A stretch of 44,199 nt of DNA, taken from the NCBI GenBank assembly GCA_947627715.1, contig CANQXK010000022.1, positions 1 through 44,199 on the forward strand, in the 5' to 3' direction. Within the stretch, counting starts at the first letter, position 1. Each line of letters opens with the position of its first letter. The position numbers and the translations under genes are program-made. The notes below the pieces were generated by a model that saw nothing but the letters and a program-made list of their open reading frames with translations, did no database searches and was not told the origin of the DNA. Below are positions 1 to 7,223 of the stretch, piece after piece. This stretch comes from an uncultured Oscillospiraceae bacterium (GTDB taxonomy: Bacteria; Bacillota; Clostridia; Oscillospirales; Oscillospiraceae).

Positions 1-77
1 TCGGCAAGACCGTCAACTTCTCCTTCAATCCCGCCCTTGCCCACCTCTTTGGGCCGGACGGCAACAACCTTCTGTAA
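1..77 (+). CDS. C-terminal end of sugar ABC transporter ATP-binding protein (MsmK/UgpC type), partial
   Basis: Only the last 24 codons are inside the window, read from base 3 to a TAA at 75-77. The peptide ends NFSFNPALAHLFGPDGNNLL. The pattern hydrophobic-Phe-x-hydrophobic-x-x-x-x-x-HLF-x-x-x-(T/G)-x-x-L is what the final TOBE strand of MsmK/UgpC/MalK-type ATPases looks like, where these proteins usually end in FD(P)xxxHLFDPxTxxxL. These ATPases power several CUT1 sugar importers in Firmicutes. That makes this gene a possible energy partner for the ATPase-less importer at 10341-14717. The identification rests on a short tail, so it is moderate. The gene is followed at once by a strong terminator. 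Confidence 0.55.
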   Translation, partial: GKTVNFSFNPALAHLFGPDGNNLL

Positions 78-93
78 GTTTTTCAAGCAACTG

Positions 94-124
94 AAATTGC
101 CGCCGGCTCTGCCGGCGGCAATTT
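94..124 (+). terminator. Intrinsic terminator after the ABC ATPase gene
   Basis: A perfect 14-bp stem (94-107 with 111-124) with a 3-base TCT loop, GC-rich in its upper part. Its right arm ends in TTTT. It lies 17 bases after the stop codon of the partial ATPase gene and closes that transcript. Confidence 0.85.
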
Positions 125-141
125 TGACCTGTCTAAAAAGG

Positions 142-173
142 TTTTTTCCCAAGGCTCATGTCCTTGGAAAAAA
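142..173. other. AT-footed inverted repeat upstream of the tRNA methyltransferase gene
   Basis: Six T, then CCCAAGG, a 7-base spacer, CCTTGG and six A form a stem with one unpaired C. On neither strand is it a textbook terminator followed by extra T. A TATAAT box lies downstream at 192-197, but no convincing -35 box is found 16-18 bases ahead of it. The stretch 78-227 otherwise holds only the terminator, this repeat and the GGGAGGCGGGAGG ribosome binding site of the next gene. Confidence 0.4.
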
Positions 174-227
174 TATTTGACGAGTTGGGGCTATAATCAT
201 ACGCAGATATAAAAGGGAGGCGGGAGG

Positions 228-950
228 ATGGAGGACTTTTCCCTCTGGCCGGGCGGGCCGAGGCTGGAGGCGTCCCCGGACGCGGAGCCGGTTTGCACCG
301 ACTCGGTACTGCTGGGGCATTTCCCGTCTCTGGCGGGCGTTGGCCGGGCCGCCGATCTGGGGGCCGGAAGCGGGCTTCTGGCGCTGATCCTGGCCTCGCG
401 CTCAAAGGCCCTGCGGGTCGATCTTGTGGAGCTGGACGGGGCGGCGGCCGCGCTGGCGCGGCGGAACGTGGAGCGCAACGGCATGAATGACCGGCTCACG
501 GTGTACAACCGGGATCTGCGCACCCTCCGGGAGGCGGAGATGGGGCGCTACGGGCTGATCGTCTCCAATCCCCCCTATTTCCACCCGGATTCCGGCGCGG
601 ACCCGGCGGCGGGGCGGCAGAACGCCCGGCAGGAGCGGACCTGCACCCTGGAGGATCTGGCGGCGTGCGCCTCCCGGCTTTTGGGGGACGGGGGGCGGTT
701 TGCCCTGGTCTACCCCTGCTCCAGGCTCAGCCGGGCGCTTGTGACGCTCACCGGGGCGCAGCTTGAACCCAAGCGGCTCAGGCTGGTACAGGCGCGGGCC
801 GGGGCCGCGCCCAGCGTGGCGCTTATCGAGTGCCGGAAGCGCGGGAGGCCGGGGGTGCGCGTCGAGCCTGTCCTGGTGCTCAAGAACCCCGACGGCACGG
901 ACAGCGAGGAGACGCGGCGGATCTACCGCCTTGAACAGGAGGAGCTATGA
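228..950 (+). CDS. tRNA1(Val) (adenine-37-N6)-methyltransferase-like SAM methyltransferase (TrmN6/YabB family)
   Basis: A 240-residue class I SAM-dependent methyltransferase. The glycine-rich SAM loop DLGAGSG is at residues 43-49, the acidic end of strand 2 (VELDG) near 67-71, and the NPPY catalytic motif of N6-adenine methyltransferases at 114-117. The N-terminal TDSVLLGHF segment is typical of the TrmN6/YabB family, which methylates A37 of tRNA1(Val) in Escherichia coli. The start is set by a strong GGGAGG site just ahead of ATG 228. The stop overlaps the start of rsmI (ATGA at 947-950), so the two are translationally coupled. The same yabB-rsmI pairing occurs near yabA in Bacillus subtilis. 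Substrate assignment is by family only. Confidence 0.85.
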   Translation: MEDFSLWPGGPRLEASPDAEPVCTDSVLLGHFPSLAGVGRAADLGAGSGLLALILASRSKALRVDLVELDGAAAALARRNVERNGMNDRLTVYNRDLRTLREAEMGRYGLIVSNPPYFHPDSGADPAAGRQNARQERTCTLEDLAACASRLLGDGGRFALVYPCSRLSRALVTLTGAQLEPKRLRLVQARAGAAPSVALIECRKRGRPGVRVEPVLVLKNPDGTDSEETRRIYRLEQEEL

Positions 951-1771
951 GCGGAACGCTTTTTGTGGTGGGGACGCCCATCGGCAATTTGGGGGATATG
1001 TCCCCGCGGGCGGCGGAAACCCTTGAGCAGGCCGATTTTGTGGCCGCCGAGGACACGCGGGTGACGCTGAAGCTGCTGAGCCATTTTGGCCTTCACAAGC
1101 CCCTTGTCAGCTACTACGAGCACAACAAGGCCGAGAGCGGCCGGGCCATCCTTGCCCGTCTCAAGGCCGGGGAGAGCTGCGCCCTGGTGACGGACGCGGG
1201 GATGCCGGCCATCTCCGACCCCGGAGAGGACCTGGTGCGGCTGTGCGCCGGGGAGGGCGTGGAGGTGCGGGTGGTGCCCGGTCCCAGCGCCGTGGTCTCC
1301 GCCCTGGCCCTGTCGGGCCTGCCCACGGGGCGCTTCACCTTTGAGGGGTTCCTCTCCGTCAACAAGAGCGCCCGGTTCGCCCACTTAGACTCCCTGCGGG
1401 GGGAGCGGCGCACCATGGTCTTTTACGAGGCGCCCCACAAGCTGGCGGACACCCTGCGGGATATGCTGGAGGTGCTGGGCGACCGGCGGGTCGCCCTGTG
1501 CCGGGAGCTTACCAAGCTTCACGAGGAGACGGTGCGGACCACCCTGGCCCAGGCGGCGGAACGCTGGCGGGACGATACGCCCCGCGGGGAGTTCGTGCTG
1601 GTGGTGGAGGGGGCGCGGGAGGACGCCGCCCCGTCGGCAACCCTTGAGGACGCGGTGGCCATGGCGCTGGAGCTGCGCCGGTCCGGCATGAGCCTCAAGG
1701 ACGCGGCGAAGCGGGCCAGCCTTCGCACCGGGCAGCCGAAAAACGCCATCTACGACGCTATCTGCGGGTAG
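947..1771 (+). CDS. rsmI: 16S rRNA (cytidine-1402-2'-O)-methyltransferase RsmI
   Basis: 274 residues, the usual length. RsmI is a tetrapyrrole-methylase-fold enzyme that methylates the 2'-oxygen of C1402 in the ribosomal P site. The N-terminal signature VVGTPIGNLGDMSPRA and the AAEDTRVT segment are visible, followed by the GLPTGRFTFEGFL segment that is diagnostic for this family within the fold. The C-terminal helical tail (residues about 235-274) is also present. It starts four bases inside the upstream methyltransferase gene. A 57-bp piece of its 3' end (1652-1708) has been copied to 2904-2960 during the duplication of the downstream lipoprotein gene. The rsmI gene itself is intact. Confidence 0.95.
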   Translation: MSGTLFVVGTPIGNLGDMSPRAAETLEQADFVAAEDTRVTLKLLSHFGLHKPLVSYYEHNKAESGRAILARLKAGESCALVTDAGMPAISDPGEDLVRLCAGEGVEVRVVPGPSAVVSALALSGLPTGRFTFEGFLSVNKSARFAHLDSLRGERRTMVFYEAPHKLADTLRDMLEVLGDRRVALCRELTKLHEETVRTTLAQAAERWRDDTPRGEFVLVVEGAREDAAPSATLEDAVAMALELRRSGMSLKDAAKRASLRTGQPKNAIYDAICG

Positions 1772-1809
1772 GCGCGGCCTTTTTGAATACGGTTTTTCAT
1801 GGAAAGTGC

Positions 1810-1838
1810 TTGCAATGCAATGAGGAACATGCTAAAAT
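1810..1838 (+). promoter_or_regulatory. Promoter of the lipoprotein gene pair
   Basis: TTGCAA at 1810-1815, a 17-base spacer and TAAAAT at 1833-1838 form a sigma-A-type promoter about 90 bases ahead of the first lipoprotein start. The duplicated segment before the second lipoprotein gene lacks this stretch, because bases 1709-1874 are deleted there. This is therefore the only visible promoter for both copies. Confidence 0.6.
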
Positions 1839-1874
1839 GAAATTTGAAAACGCGAAAGCTGGCAGGGCGCGGCG

Positions 1875-2903
1875 GGGGATCTCCCACGTCCGGCGGCGCT
1901 GTCGGAAATAATTTTTGGAGGAAAGAGATATGAAAAAACTGCTTGCGCTCCTGCTGGCGATGCTGCTTGCTTTCAGCCTCGCCGCCTGCGGGACGGACAA
2001 CGAGAGTTCCGGCGGGGATAAACCGTCCGAAACCGACACGGAGGATCCCGGCGAGACGGCGAAGCCTCCCAAGGACGACAACGCAGACGAACCGCCTGAG
2101 GAGGACGGAACGCAGCCCCCCGAGGAGGACGAGACGCCGGAGGAGCCCGACCCCTTCGGGCCGGAGACCCTTGCGCTTATCGCCTCTGTCAACGAGGACA
2201 CCGCCAAGGCTTCCGGGACATGCGGAGAGGATCTCACCTGGTATTTTCTCGATAACATGCTGATCATCCGGGGCACCGGGGAAATGGAGGACTACAACTT
2301 GGATCCTCGTCCGTGGTCCAGAGCCGCCGGTCAGATCGAGCTTGTCTATCTGGAGGACGGCGTGACCAGCATTGGCCAAAACGCCTTTAGAGAACTGAAG
2401 GAGATGCGCGCGTTCTACATGCCCGACAGCGTGACCTCCATCCACGAGCTCGCGTTTTGTTTCTGCTACAAGCTTACCTACGTCAGATTGTCAGAGAACC
2501 TGGCGGAGATCGGCGAGGGGGCTTTTATTAGCACCGGTTTTTCGTCGTTCACCTTCCCCCAGGGGATCACCAAGCTTGAACGGAGTGTCTTTTCGAGCGC
2601 CGATTTGACCTCCTTGGAGATCCCGGACAGCATCACCGAGATTGGGGATTGGGCGTTCGATAGTTGTAACCTTACATCGGTAACGATCCCGGACAGCGTC
2701 ACCAGCATCGGCAGGGACGCGTTTGTGAACTGTCCCCTGACCACCGTCACCTTTTTGGGTGACGCGCCGGAAATGCCAGATTACGAAGGTCGTCTGATGG
2801 GCCTGCAGGATGGCGTGACGATCCAATACTCCGGGTCGGGCTTTGAGCCGTATATCGAGACTTACTTCCAGTACAACTGGGTCAAGCAATGAGCCATAAC
2901 CAA
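1875..2903 (+). repeat. Tandem duplication unit, copy A
   Basis: This segment runs from GGGGATCTCCC to TGAGCCATAACCAA and is repeated, with divergence, at 2961-4031. Both ends and the ribosome binding region are almost identical between the copies. The middle, coding for the leucine-rich repeats, has diverged. Confidence 0.85.
1930..2892 (+). CDS. Leucine-rich-repeat (BspA-type) lipoprotein, copy A
   Basis: A 320-residue predicted surface lipoprotein. Residues 1-19 are a signal peptide with a lipobox (LAAC) and the lipidated cysteine is C20. A low-complexity Glu/Pro/Asp linker follows (about 22-80). Next is the short domain with a SGTCGEDLTW-like segment that often precedes BspA repeats in Clostridia. 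The C-terminal half carries five or so LRR_5 repeats of the form IPDSVTxIGxxAFxxC-LTxV. Such proteins are usually surface-exposed binding proteins; the ligand is unknown. ATG 1930 is preferred over an upstream in-frame TTG at 1915, because that TTG overlaps the GGAGGAAA ribosome binding site. No terminator lies between it and copy B. Confidence 0.85.
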   Translation: MKKLLALLLAMLLAFSLAACGTDNESSGGDKPSETDTEDPGETAKPPKDDNADEPPEEDGTQPPEEDETPEEPDPFGPETLALIASVNEDTAKASGTCGEDLTWYFLDNMLIIRGTGEMEDYNLDPRPWSRAAGQIELVYLEDGVTSIGQNAFRELKEMRAFYMPDSVTSIHELAFCFCYKLTYVRLSENLAEIGEGAFISTGFSSFTFPQGITKLERSVFSSADLTSLEIPDSITEIGDWAFDSCNLTSVTIPDSVTSIGRDAFVNCPLTTVTFLGDAPEMPDYEGRLMGLQDGVTIQYSGSGFEPYIETYFQYNWVKQ

Positions 2904-2960
2904 GCGGTGGCCATGGCGCTGGAGCTGCGCCGGTCCGGCATGAGCCTCAAGGACGCGGCG
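2904..2960 (+). pseudogene. 57-bp copied fragment of the rsmI 3' end
   Basis: Bases 2904-2960 match rsmI 1652-1708 base for base and encode the same MALELRRSGMSLKDAA peptide. The fragment then jumps to the lipoprotein leader at the shared heptamer CGCGGCG (1702-1708 and 1868-1874). It is a scar of the duplication and not a gene. A 72-codon open frame starting at 2889 (ATGA over the copy A stop) crosses it and then runs out of frame through copy B, and is not considered real. Confidence 0.9.
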
Positions 2961-4031
2961 GGGGATCTCCCACGTCCGGCGGCGCTGTCGGAAATAATTT
3001 TTGGAGGAAAGAGATATGAAAAAACTGCTTGCGCTCCTGCTGGCGATGCTGCTCGTTTTCAGCCTCGCCGCCTGCGGGACGGACAACGAGAGTTCCGGCA
3101 AGGATAAACCGTCCGAAACCGGCACGGAGGATCCCGGCGAGACGGCGAAGCCCGCCACGGACGACAACGCGGACGAGACGCCGGAGGAGGACGAGACGCC
3201 GGAGGAGCCCGACCCCTTCGGGCCGGAGACCCTTGCGCTTATCGCCTCTGTCAACGAGGACACCGCCGAAAAAACCGGGACCTGCGGCGAGGACCTCACC
3301 TGGTATTGTCTTGACAACGTCCTGGTCATCCGGGGCACGGGGGACATGGAGGATTATGACGACAACGCCGAGACGCCGTGGTCTGACCTTGACAGTCAAA
3401 TTGAGCTTGTGTATCTGGAGGACGGCGTCACCTCCGTTGGCGAACACGCGTTTTCTCCGTTGAAAGGGATGCAGGCCCTCTATATATCGGACAGCGTGAC
3501 GGTCATACGACCTTGGGCGTGCAGCTGGTGCGAAAAGCTTACCTATGTCAGATGCTCGGAAAACCTGACGGAAATCGGCAGCAACGCTTTGGAAAAGACC
3601 GGCATTCAATCGTTTTCCTTCCCCCGGGGGATCGCTAGGATTGAAGACAGAGTCTTCCTCAACTCCGCATTGACCTCCGTGGAGATCCCGGACAGCGTCA
3701 CCGAGATCGGCAAAAGCGCGTTCGCCGGATGTGATCTTACATCGGTCACGCTCCCGGACAGCGTCACCACCATCGAGGAGGACGCGTTTTATTTCACTGA
3801 TATTACAGCGATCACGATCCCGGCAAGCGTCACGTTTATGGGACCCGCGTTCGTAAATTCTCACATGACCACCGTCACCTTTTTGGGCGACGCGCCGGAA
3901 ATGGAGGAGCACGACAAACTTCTGCTGGGCCTGAAGGAGGGCGCGACGATCCAATACTCCGGGTCCGGCTTTGAGCCGTATATCGAGACTTACTCCCAGT
4001 ACAACTGGGTCAAGCAATGAGCCATAACCAA
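2961..4031 (+). repeat. Tandem duplication unit, copy B
   Basis: Second copy of the unit at 1875-2903. It continues past the shared TGAGCCATAACCAA end into AAATACAAAA and the terminator, so copy B keeps the original downstream flank. Copy A's right end is the new junction. Confidence 0.85.
3016..4020 (+). CDS. Leucine-rich-repeat (BspA-type) lipoprotein, copy B
   Basis: A 334-residue paralogue of the protein encoded just upstream. The signal peptide and lipobox (LAAC, C20) are nearly identical, and the last 20 residues differ by only one or two positions. The acidic linker is about 8 residues shorter. The repeat region is about 22 residues longer, consistent with one extra LRR_5 unit around the stretch AFYFTDITAITIPASV. 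ATG 3016 is chosen for the GGAGGAAA site at 3003-3010. The gene has no promoter of its own in view, and is expected to be transcribed from the copy A promoter to the terminator at 4037-4071. Function as for copy A: surface protein, ligand unknown. Confidence 0.85.
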   Translation: MKKLLALLLAMLLVFSLAACGTDNESSGKDKPSETGTEDPGETAKPATDDNADETPEEDETPEEPDPFGPETLALIASVNEDTAEKTGTCGEDLTWYCLDNVLVIRGTGDMEDYDDNAETPWSDLDSQIELVYLEDGVTSVGEHAFSPLKGMQALYISDSVTVIRPWACSWCEKLTYVRCSENLTEIGSNALEKTGIQSFSFPRGIARIEDRVFLNSALTSVEIPDSVTEIGKSAFAGCDLTSVTLPDSVTTIEEDAFYFTDITAITIPASVTFMGPAFVNSHMTTVTFLGDAPEMEEHDKLLLGLKEGATIQYSGSGFEPYIETYSQYNWVKQ

Positions 4032-4036
4032 AATAC

Positions 4037-4071
4037 AAAACTCCCTGAATTTGCGAAATTCAGGGAGTTTT
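4037..4071. terminator. Bidirectional intrinsic terminator
   Basis: A perfect 16-bp stem (4037-4052 with 4056-4071) with a GCG loop, A-rich on one side and T-rich on the other. It ends the lipoprotein transcript on the plus strand. Read from the minus strand it can also end the long sugar operon whose last gene stops at 4130. Confidence 0.9.
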
Positions 4072-4129
4072 TCTTTGTCCGGGGCGCGTGTCCCCGAAAG
4101 ACAACATCTTTTTTGTCGCGGCGGCCCGG

Positions 4130-5254
4130 TCACCCGGCGCATCGGTAGACGCGGCGCATCAGCTCCGGGTGGAGCTGGGCGTAGTTAGGCAGGTAGTTGA
4201 GCACGTGCTGGGTGTAGATGACGCTGAGGCGGCGGCTTGGCTCCATGACGGCCAGCGCGCCGGCCGCGCCGTCCCAGCCGAACTCCCCGGCGGGGAACTC
4301 GTCGCCGCCCAGGTGGATGCGCATTCCCAGGGCGTACCCCTCGCTCTCCGAGGGCTTCATGGTGTCGTGGTAGTCCCGCAGGGTCTGCCCGGTGAGCTGG
4401 TTCTCCGTCATCTGCCTGACGGTGGCGGGCTTTAAAATTTCCGCGCCGTTGGCCCCCGTGCCGCCGCAGGCCAGGGCGTCCAGAAAGACGGCGTAGTCCT
4501 CCGCCCGGCAGCAGATCCCCGCGCCGCCGGAGTCGTAGGCGGGGGTGAGCTGGTGGGTGTTGTCCCGCTCCACCTCAAACATATAAAGCTCCCGGTCGTG
4601 CCAGCAGAGCTGCGCGGGCATACGCTCCATCTGTTCCCGGCCCGGCCGGAAGGCGACGCCCGTGACCCCCAGCGGAGCGAAGATGTGCTCCCGCAAATAG
4701 TCGGAAAACCGCTGGCCGGAGACCTCCTCGATCACTGCGGCCATCACGTCGTGGCACATACTGTAGCGGAAATGGGTACCGGGGTCGAACTCCAGGGGTT
4801 CCGCGGCCAGCATTCGGATCAGCTCCCGTGTCCCGGCGTTCTTCTCCTTCGCCCTTTGGATGGAGGGGAGGGTCTGGTCGTAGCTGAACCCGCCGGTCAT
4901 GGTCATCAGGTGCCGGAGGGTCATCACCGTTTTGGCCGGCCTCACCCCGTCCCCGTCCCGGACGGTGACGGCGGCGTACTCCGGCAGATACCGGCTCACA
5001 GGGTCGTCCAGGCCCACAAGTCCCCGCTCCCACAGCTGCATGGCGGCGGTCATGGTGGCGATCTTCGTGCAGGAGTAGATCCAGTACCACTCCCCGCCCC
5101 GGACGGGTTCCCCGCCCTTCCAGCCCATGTGGCCGGCGGCGTGGCGGTAGATGGGCCTGTGGTCCCGGCAGACGATGCACTCACAGGCGGGCACGCCGTA
5201 GAGGCGCTCCACGCTGTCAAGAAATTCGGTCACGGCCTCGAAGCTCATACCCAT
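4130..5254 (-). CDS. Serine hydrolase of the beta-lactamase / class C family
   Basis: 374 residues. The catalytic tetrad S-x-x-K is visible as SCTK at residues 61-64. The second motif is YSM at 164-166, where many family members have Y-A/S-N. A third-motif-like GWDGAAG lies near the C-terminus. No signal peptide is seen, so it should be cytoplasmic, which argues against a beta-lactamase or penicillin-binding protein and for an esterase or amidase. It is the last gene of the sugar operon and overlaps the GH42 gene by 10 bases. The internal ATG at 5248 forms an ATGA overlap with the GH42 stop and is an equally possible start. Removal of acetyl groups from imported oligosaccharides would fit the context, but that is inference. 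Confidence 0.8.
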   Translation of the reverse strand: MGMSFEAVTEFLDSVERLYGVPACECIVCRDHRPIYRHAAGHMGWKGGEPVRGGEWYWIYSCTKIATMTAAMQLWERGLVGLDDPVSRYLPEYAAVTVRDGDGVRPAKTVMTLRHLMTMTGGFSYDQTLPSIQRAKEKNAGTRELIRMLAAEPLEFDPGTHFRYSMCHDVMAAVIEEVSGQRFSDYLREHIFAPLGVTGVAFRPGREQMERMPAQLCWHDRELYMFEVERDNTHQLTPAYDSGGAGICCRAEDYAVFLDALACGGTGANGAEILKPATVRQMTENQLTGQTLRDYHDTMKPSESEGYALGMRIHLGGDEFPAGEFGWDGAAGALAVMEPSRRLSVIYTQHVLNYLPNYAQLHPELMRRVYRCAG

Positions 5255-7209
5255 TTCCCCTCCCCTGTCCGAATGGCCATCTCAAAGGGCCGGAGGGACA
5301 CCGTCTCCCCCTCCAGGGGGAAGTGGCACCCCACGGGCTGGTTATTGAAGAAGAAGCGGTAGACGCCGCCCGCGCCCGACCGGGTGGTGACCTCCACGCA
5401 CCGGGGGAGGGTGGTCAGCATGGGGACGGCCTGTTCCCGGAGGATCTCGGTCATCAGCGCGCGGTACAGGGCCTTCTCCCCCACCGTGCCCACGTAATAT
5501 GCCCTGCCGCTGCCGAAGGCGTTCTTTGTCACGGCGGCGGTCCCGGCGTAGAAACGCCCCTCATACCGCGCCCAGACCTCCGCCGTCTCAGGCTTTATAA
5601 GGTCGCACCAGCCCGTGACGGCGTAGCTCTCGCCCTTGGAGGCGGAGATGCGCTGCCGGGCCTTGCCGATGGGGTCGTACTCCTCCACAAAGCAGCCGCA
5701 CAGGGTGCGGAAGGGGCCGGGGAGGGGCTGCCCGAAGAGGCAGTTGCCGGTCTTGTCCTTGACGCCGGAGCGGTTGGTCAGCACCACCGTACCGCCCTGG
5801 GCGGCGAAGTCCTCCAGCTTTTGGGCCATCGACGGCTCCACGATGTGGTGGGTGGGGACGATGACCACCTTGTAGCCCTCAAGGCTCTCCGTCTCGTGGA
5901 TCACGTCCGTGTTGACGCCAAGGCCGGCGCACGCCTCCTGGAAGAGCCGGAGCTGCGTCCAATAGGCGAAGTCCACCGCCTGGCGCTGGTTTTTCAGGGC
6001 AAATTCCTGGTCCGCGGAGTAGAGGATGGCCACGTCGCTTTGGACGGTGGTTTTGTCAAGGCCGGGCAGGCGCTCAAGCCTCTTGAAAAGCGCCCGGAAC
6101 TCGGCGCAGCGGCGGTTTTCCCGGTTGTCGTGGTCCAAGAGGCCGTGGCCCATCATCTCCGCGCCGGACAGGGCGGAGCGCCAGCGGTAGACGCACATCA
6201 GGTCCGCGCCGTGGGCCACTGTCTGGAGGGCGTAGCCCGTCAGCTGTCCCGGCTCCGTGGTGGGGCCGAAGGGGACCCAGCACCCGCCGGGGCCGGCCAG
6301 CTCCTCTAAGATCCAGAAGTTTTTCCGTTTGAAGCCCCGCACAAAATCCAGGGCGAAGCCGTTGGAATAGAGCGCCTCCGGGTCCTCCGGGGGGCGGATG
6401 GGCGGGTAGTTGTCGTAGGCGGCCACGTCCAGGCCCTGGAACTCCCGGTGGAAGTCCGGCATATGGGCGGGGAAGCAGGCGTTGGTGGTGACGATGGCCG
6501 CAGGGTCGGCCTTTCGGATGATGTCCCGCTGGAAGTTCACGTAGTCCGTGGTGCGGGAGGCCCCGAAACGCTCAAAATCCAGCATGAAGGCCGGGTTGTG
6601 CCAGTCGGTCATGCAGTCCGGGGAGAGGAGGGGGTCGATCTCCGACCAGTCGCTGTACTCCCCGCTCCACACCGCGTTGCCCCAGGCGCTGTTCAGCGCC
6701 TCCACGGTCCCGTATTTCTTCTTCAGCCAGTCACGGAACGCCGCGCGGCAGGCGGGGCAGGTGCAGTGGCTGTTTTCAAGCTCGTTGTCTATCTGCCAGG
6801 CGAAGATCTCCGGCCTTCCGGCGTAGCGGCCGGCCATCTCCCTCACGATCCGCCCGGCGTATTCCCGAAAGACGGGGCTGACGATGCACCTGTGACCGCG
6901 GATGCCGGGGTCCGTGGGCTTGCCGTCCCGGCCCCACTGGAGGGTCTCCGGGCGGCTCTTGTAGAGCCACAGCGGGGCGCAGTTGGTGGGCGTGCCCAGG
7001 ATGATCTTCATGCCGTGGCGGGAGAAGATCTCAATGGCCTCGTCCAGCCACGCAAAATCAAAGCGGCCCTCCCTCGGCTCCAGACGGCTCCAGGAAAACT
7101 CCGCAAAGCGCACCACTTGGACGCCCAGCGTCTCCATGCGTTGGGCGTCCTCCTCCCAAATCTCCCGCGGCCAGTGCTCAGGGTAATAGGCCATTCCTAT
7201 GGTGATCAT
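5245..7209 (-). CDS. GH42 beta-galactosidase
   Basis: 654 residues, a typical GH42 length. The TIM-barrel start (GMAYYPEHWPREIWEED) is characteristic. The acid/base glutamate is E143 in IDNE143L and the likely nucleophile is E302 in WILE302E. The four cysteines that bind zinc in several GH42 enzymes are present (C108, C149, C151, C154). The trimerisation and C-terminal beta domains follow. No signal peptide, so it acts inside the cell on imported oligosaccharides. GH42 enzymes release terminal beta-galactose, and some release alpha-L-arabinopyranose. In this operon the expected substrate is the galactose side chain of xyloglucan fragments. The start has GGGGAGG seven bases upstream. It sits 14 bases after the GH31 gene. 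Confidence 0.92.
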   Translation of the reverse strand: MITIGMAYYPEHWPREIWEEDAQRMETLGVQVVRFAEFSWSRLEPREGRFDFAWLDEAIEIFSRHGMKIILGTPTNCAPLWLYKSRPETLQWGRDGKPTDPGIRGHRCIVSPVFREYAGRIVREMAGRYAGRPEIFAWQIDNELENSHCTCPACRAAFRDWLKKKYGTVEALNSAWGNAVWSGEYSDWSEIDPLLSPDCMTDWHNPAFMLDFERFGASRTTDYVNFQRDIIRKADPAAIVTTNACFPAHMPDFHREFQGLDVAAYDNYPPIRPPEDPEALYSNGFALDFVRGFKRKNFWILEELAGPGGCWVPFGPTTEPGQLTGYALQTVAHGADLMCVYRWRSALSGAEMMGHGLLDHDNRENRRCAEFRALFKRLERLPGLDKTTVQSDVAILYSADQEFALKNQRQAVDFAYWTQLRLFQEACAGLGVNTDVIHETESLEGYKVVIVPTHHIVEPSMAQKLEDFAAQGGTVVLTNRSGVKDKTGNCLFGQPLPGPFRTLCGCFVEEYDPIGKARQRISASKGESYAVTGWCDLIKPETAEVWARYEGRFYAGTAAVTKNAFGSGRAYYVGTVGEKALYRALMTEILREQAVPMLTTLPRCVEVTTRSGAGGVYRFFFNNQPVGCHFPLEGETVSLRPFEMAIRTGEGKWV

Positions 7210-7223
7210 AAGCGATCCTCCCC

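Noticed and set aside
2889-3107. A 72-codon frame starting with ATGA at the copy A lipoprotein stop
   Set aside because: It translates the rsmI scar and then reads copy B out of frame. It has no ribosome binding site of its own beyond coding sequence and no homologue expected.
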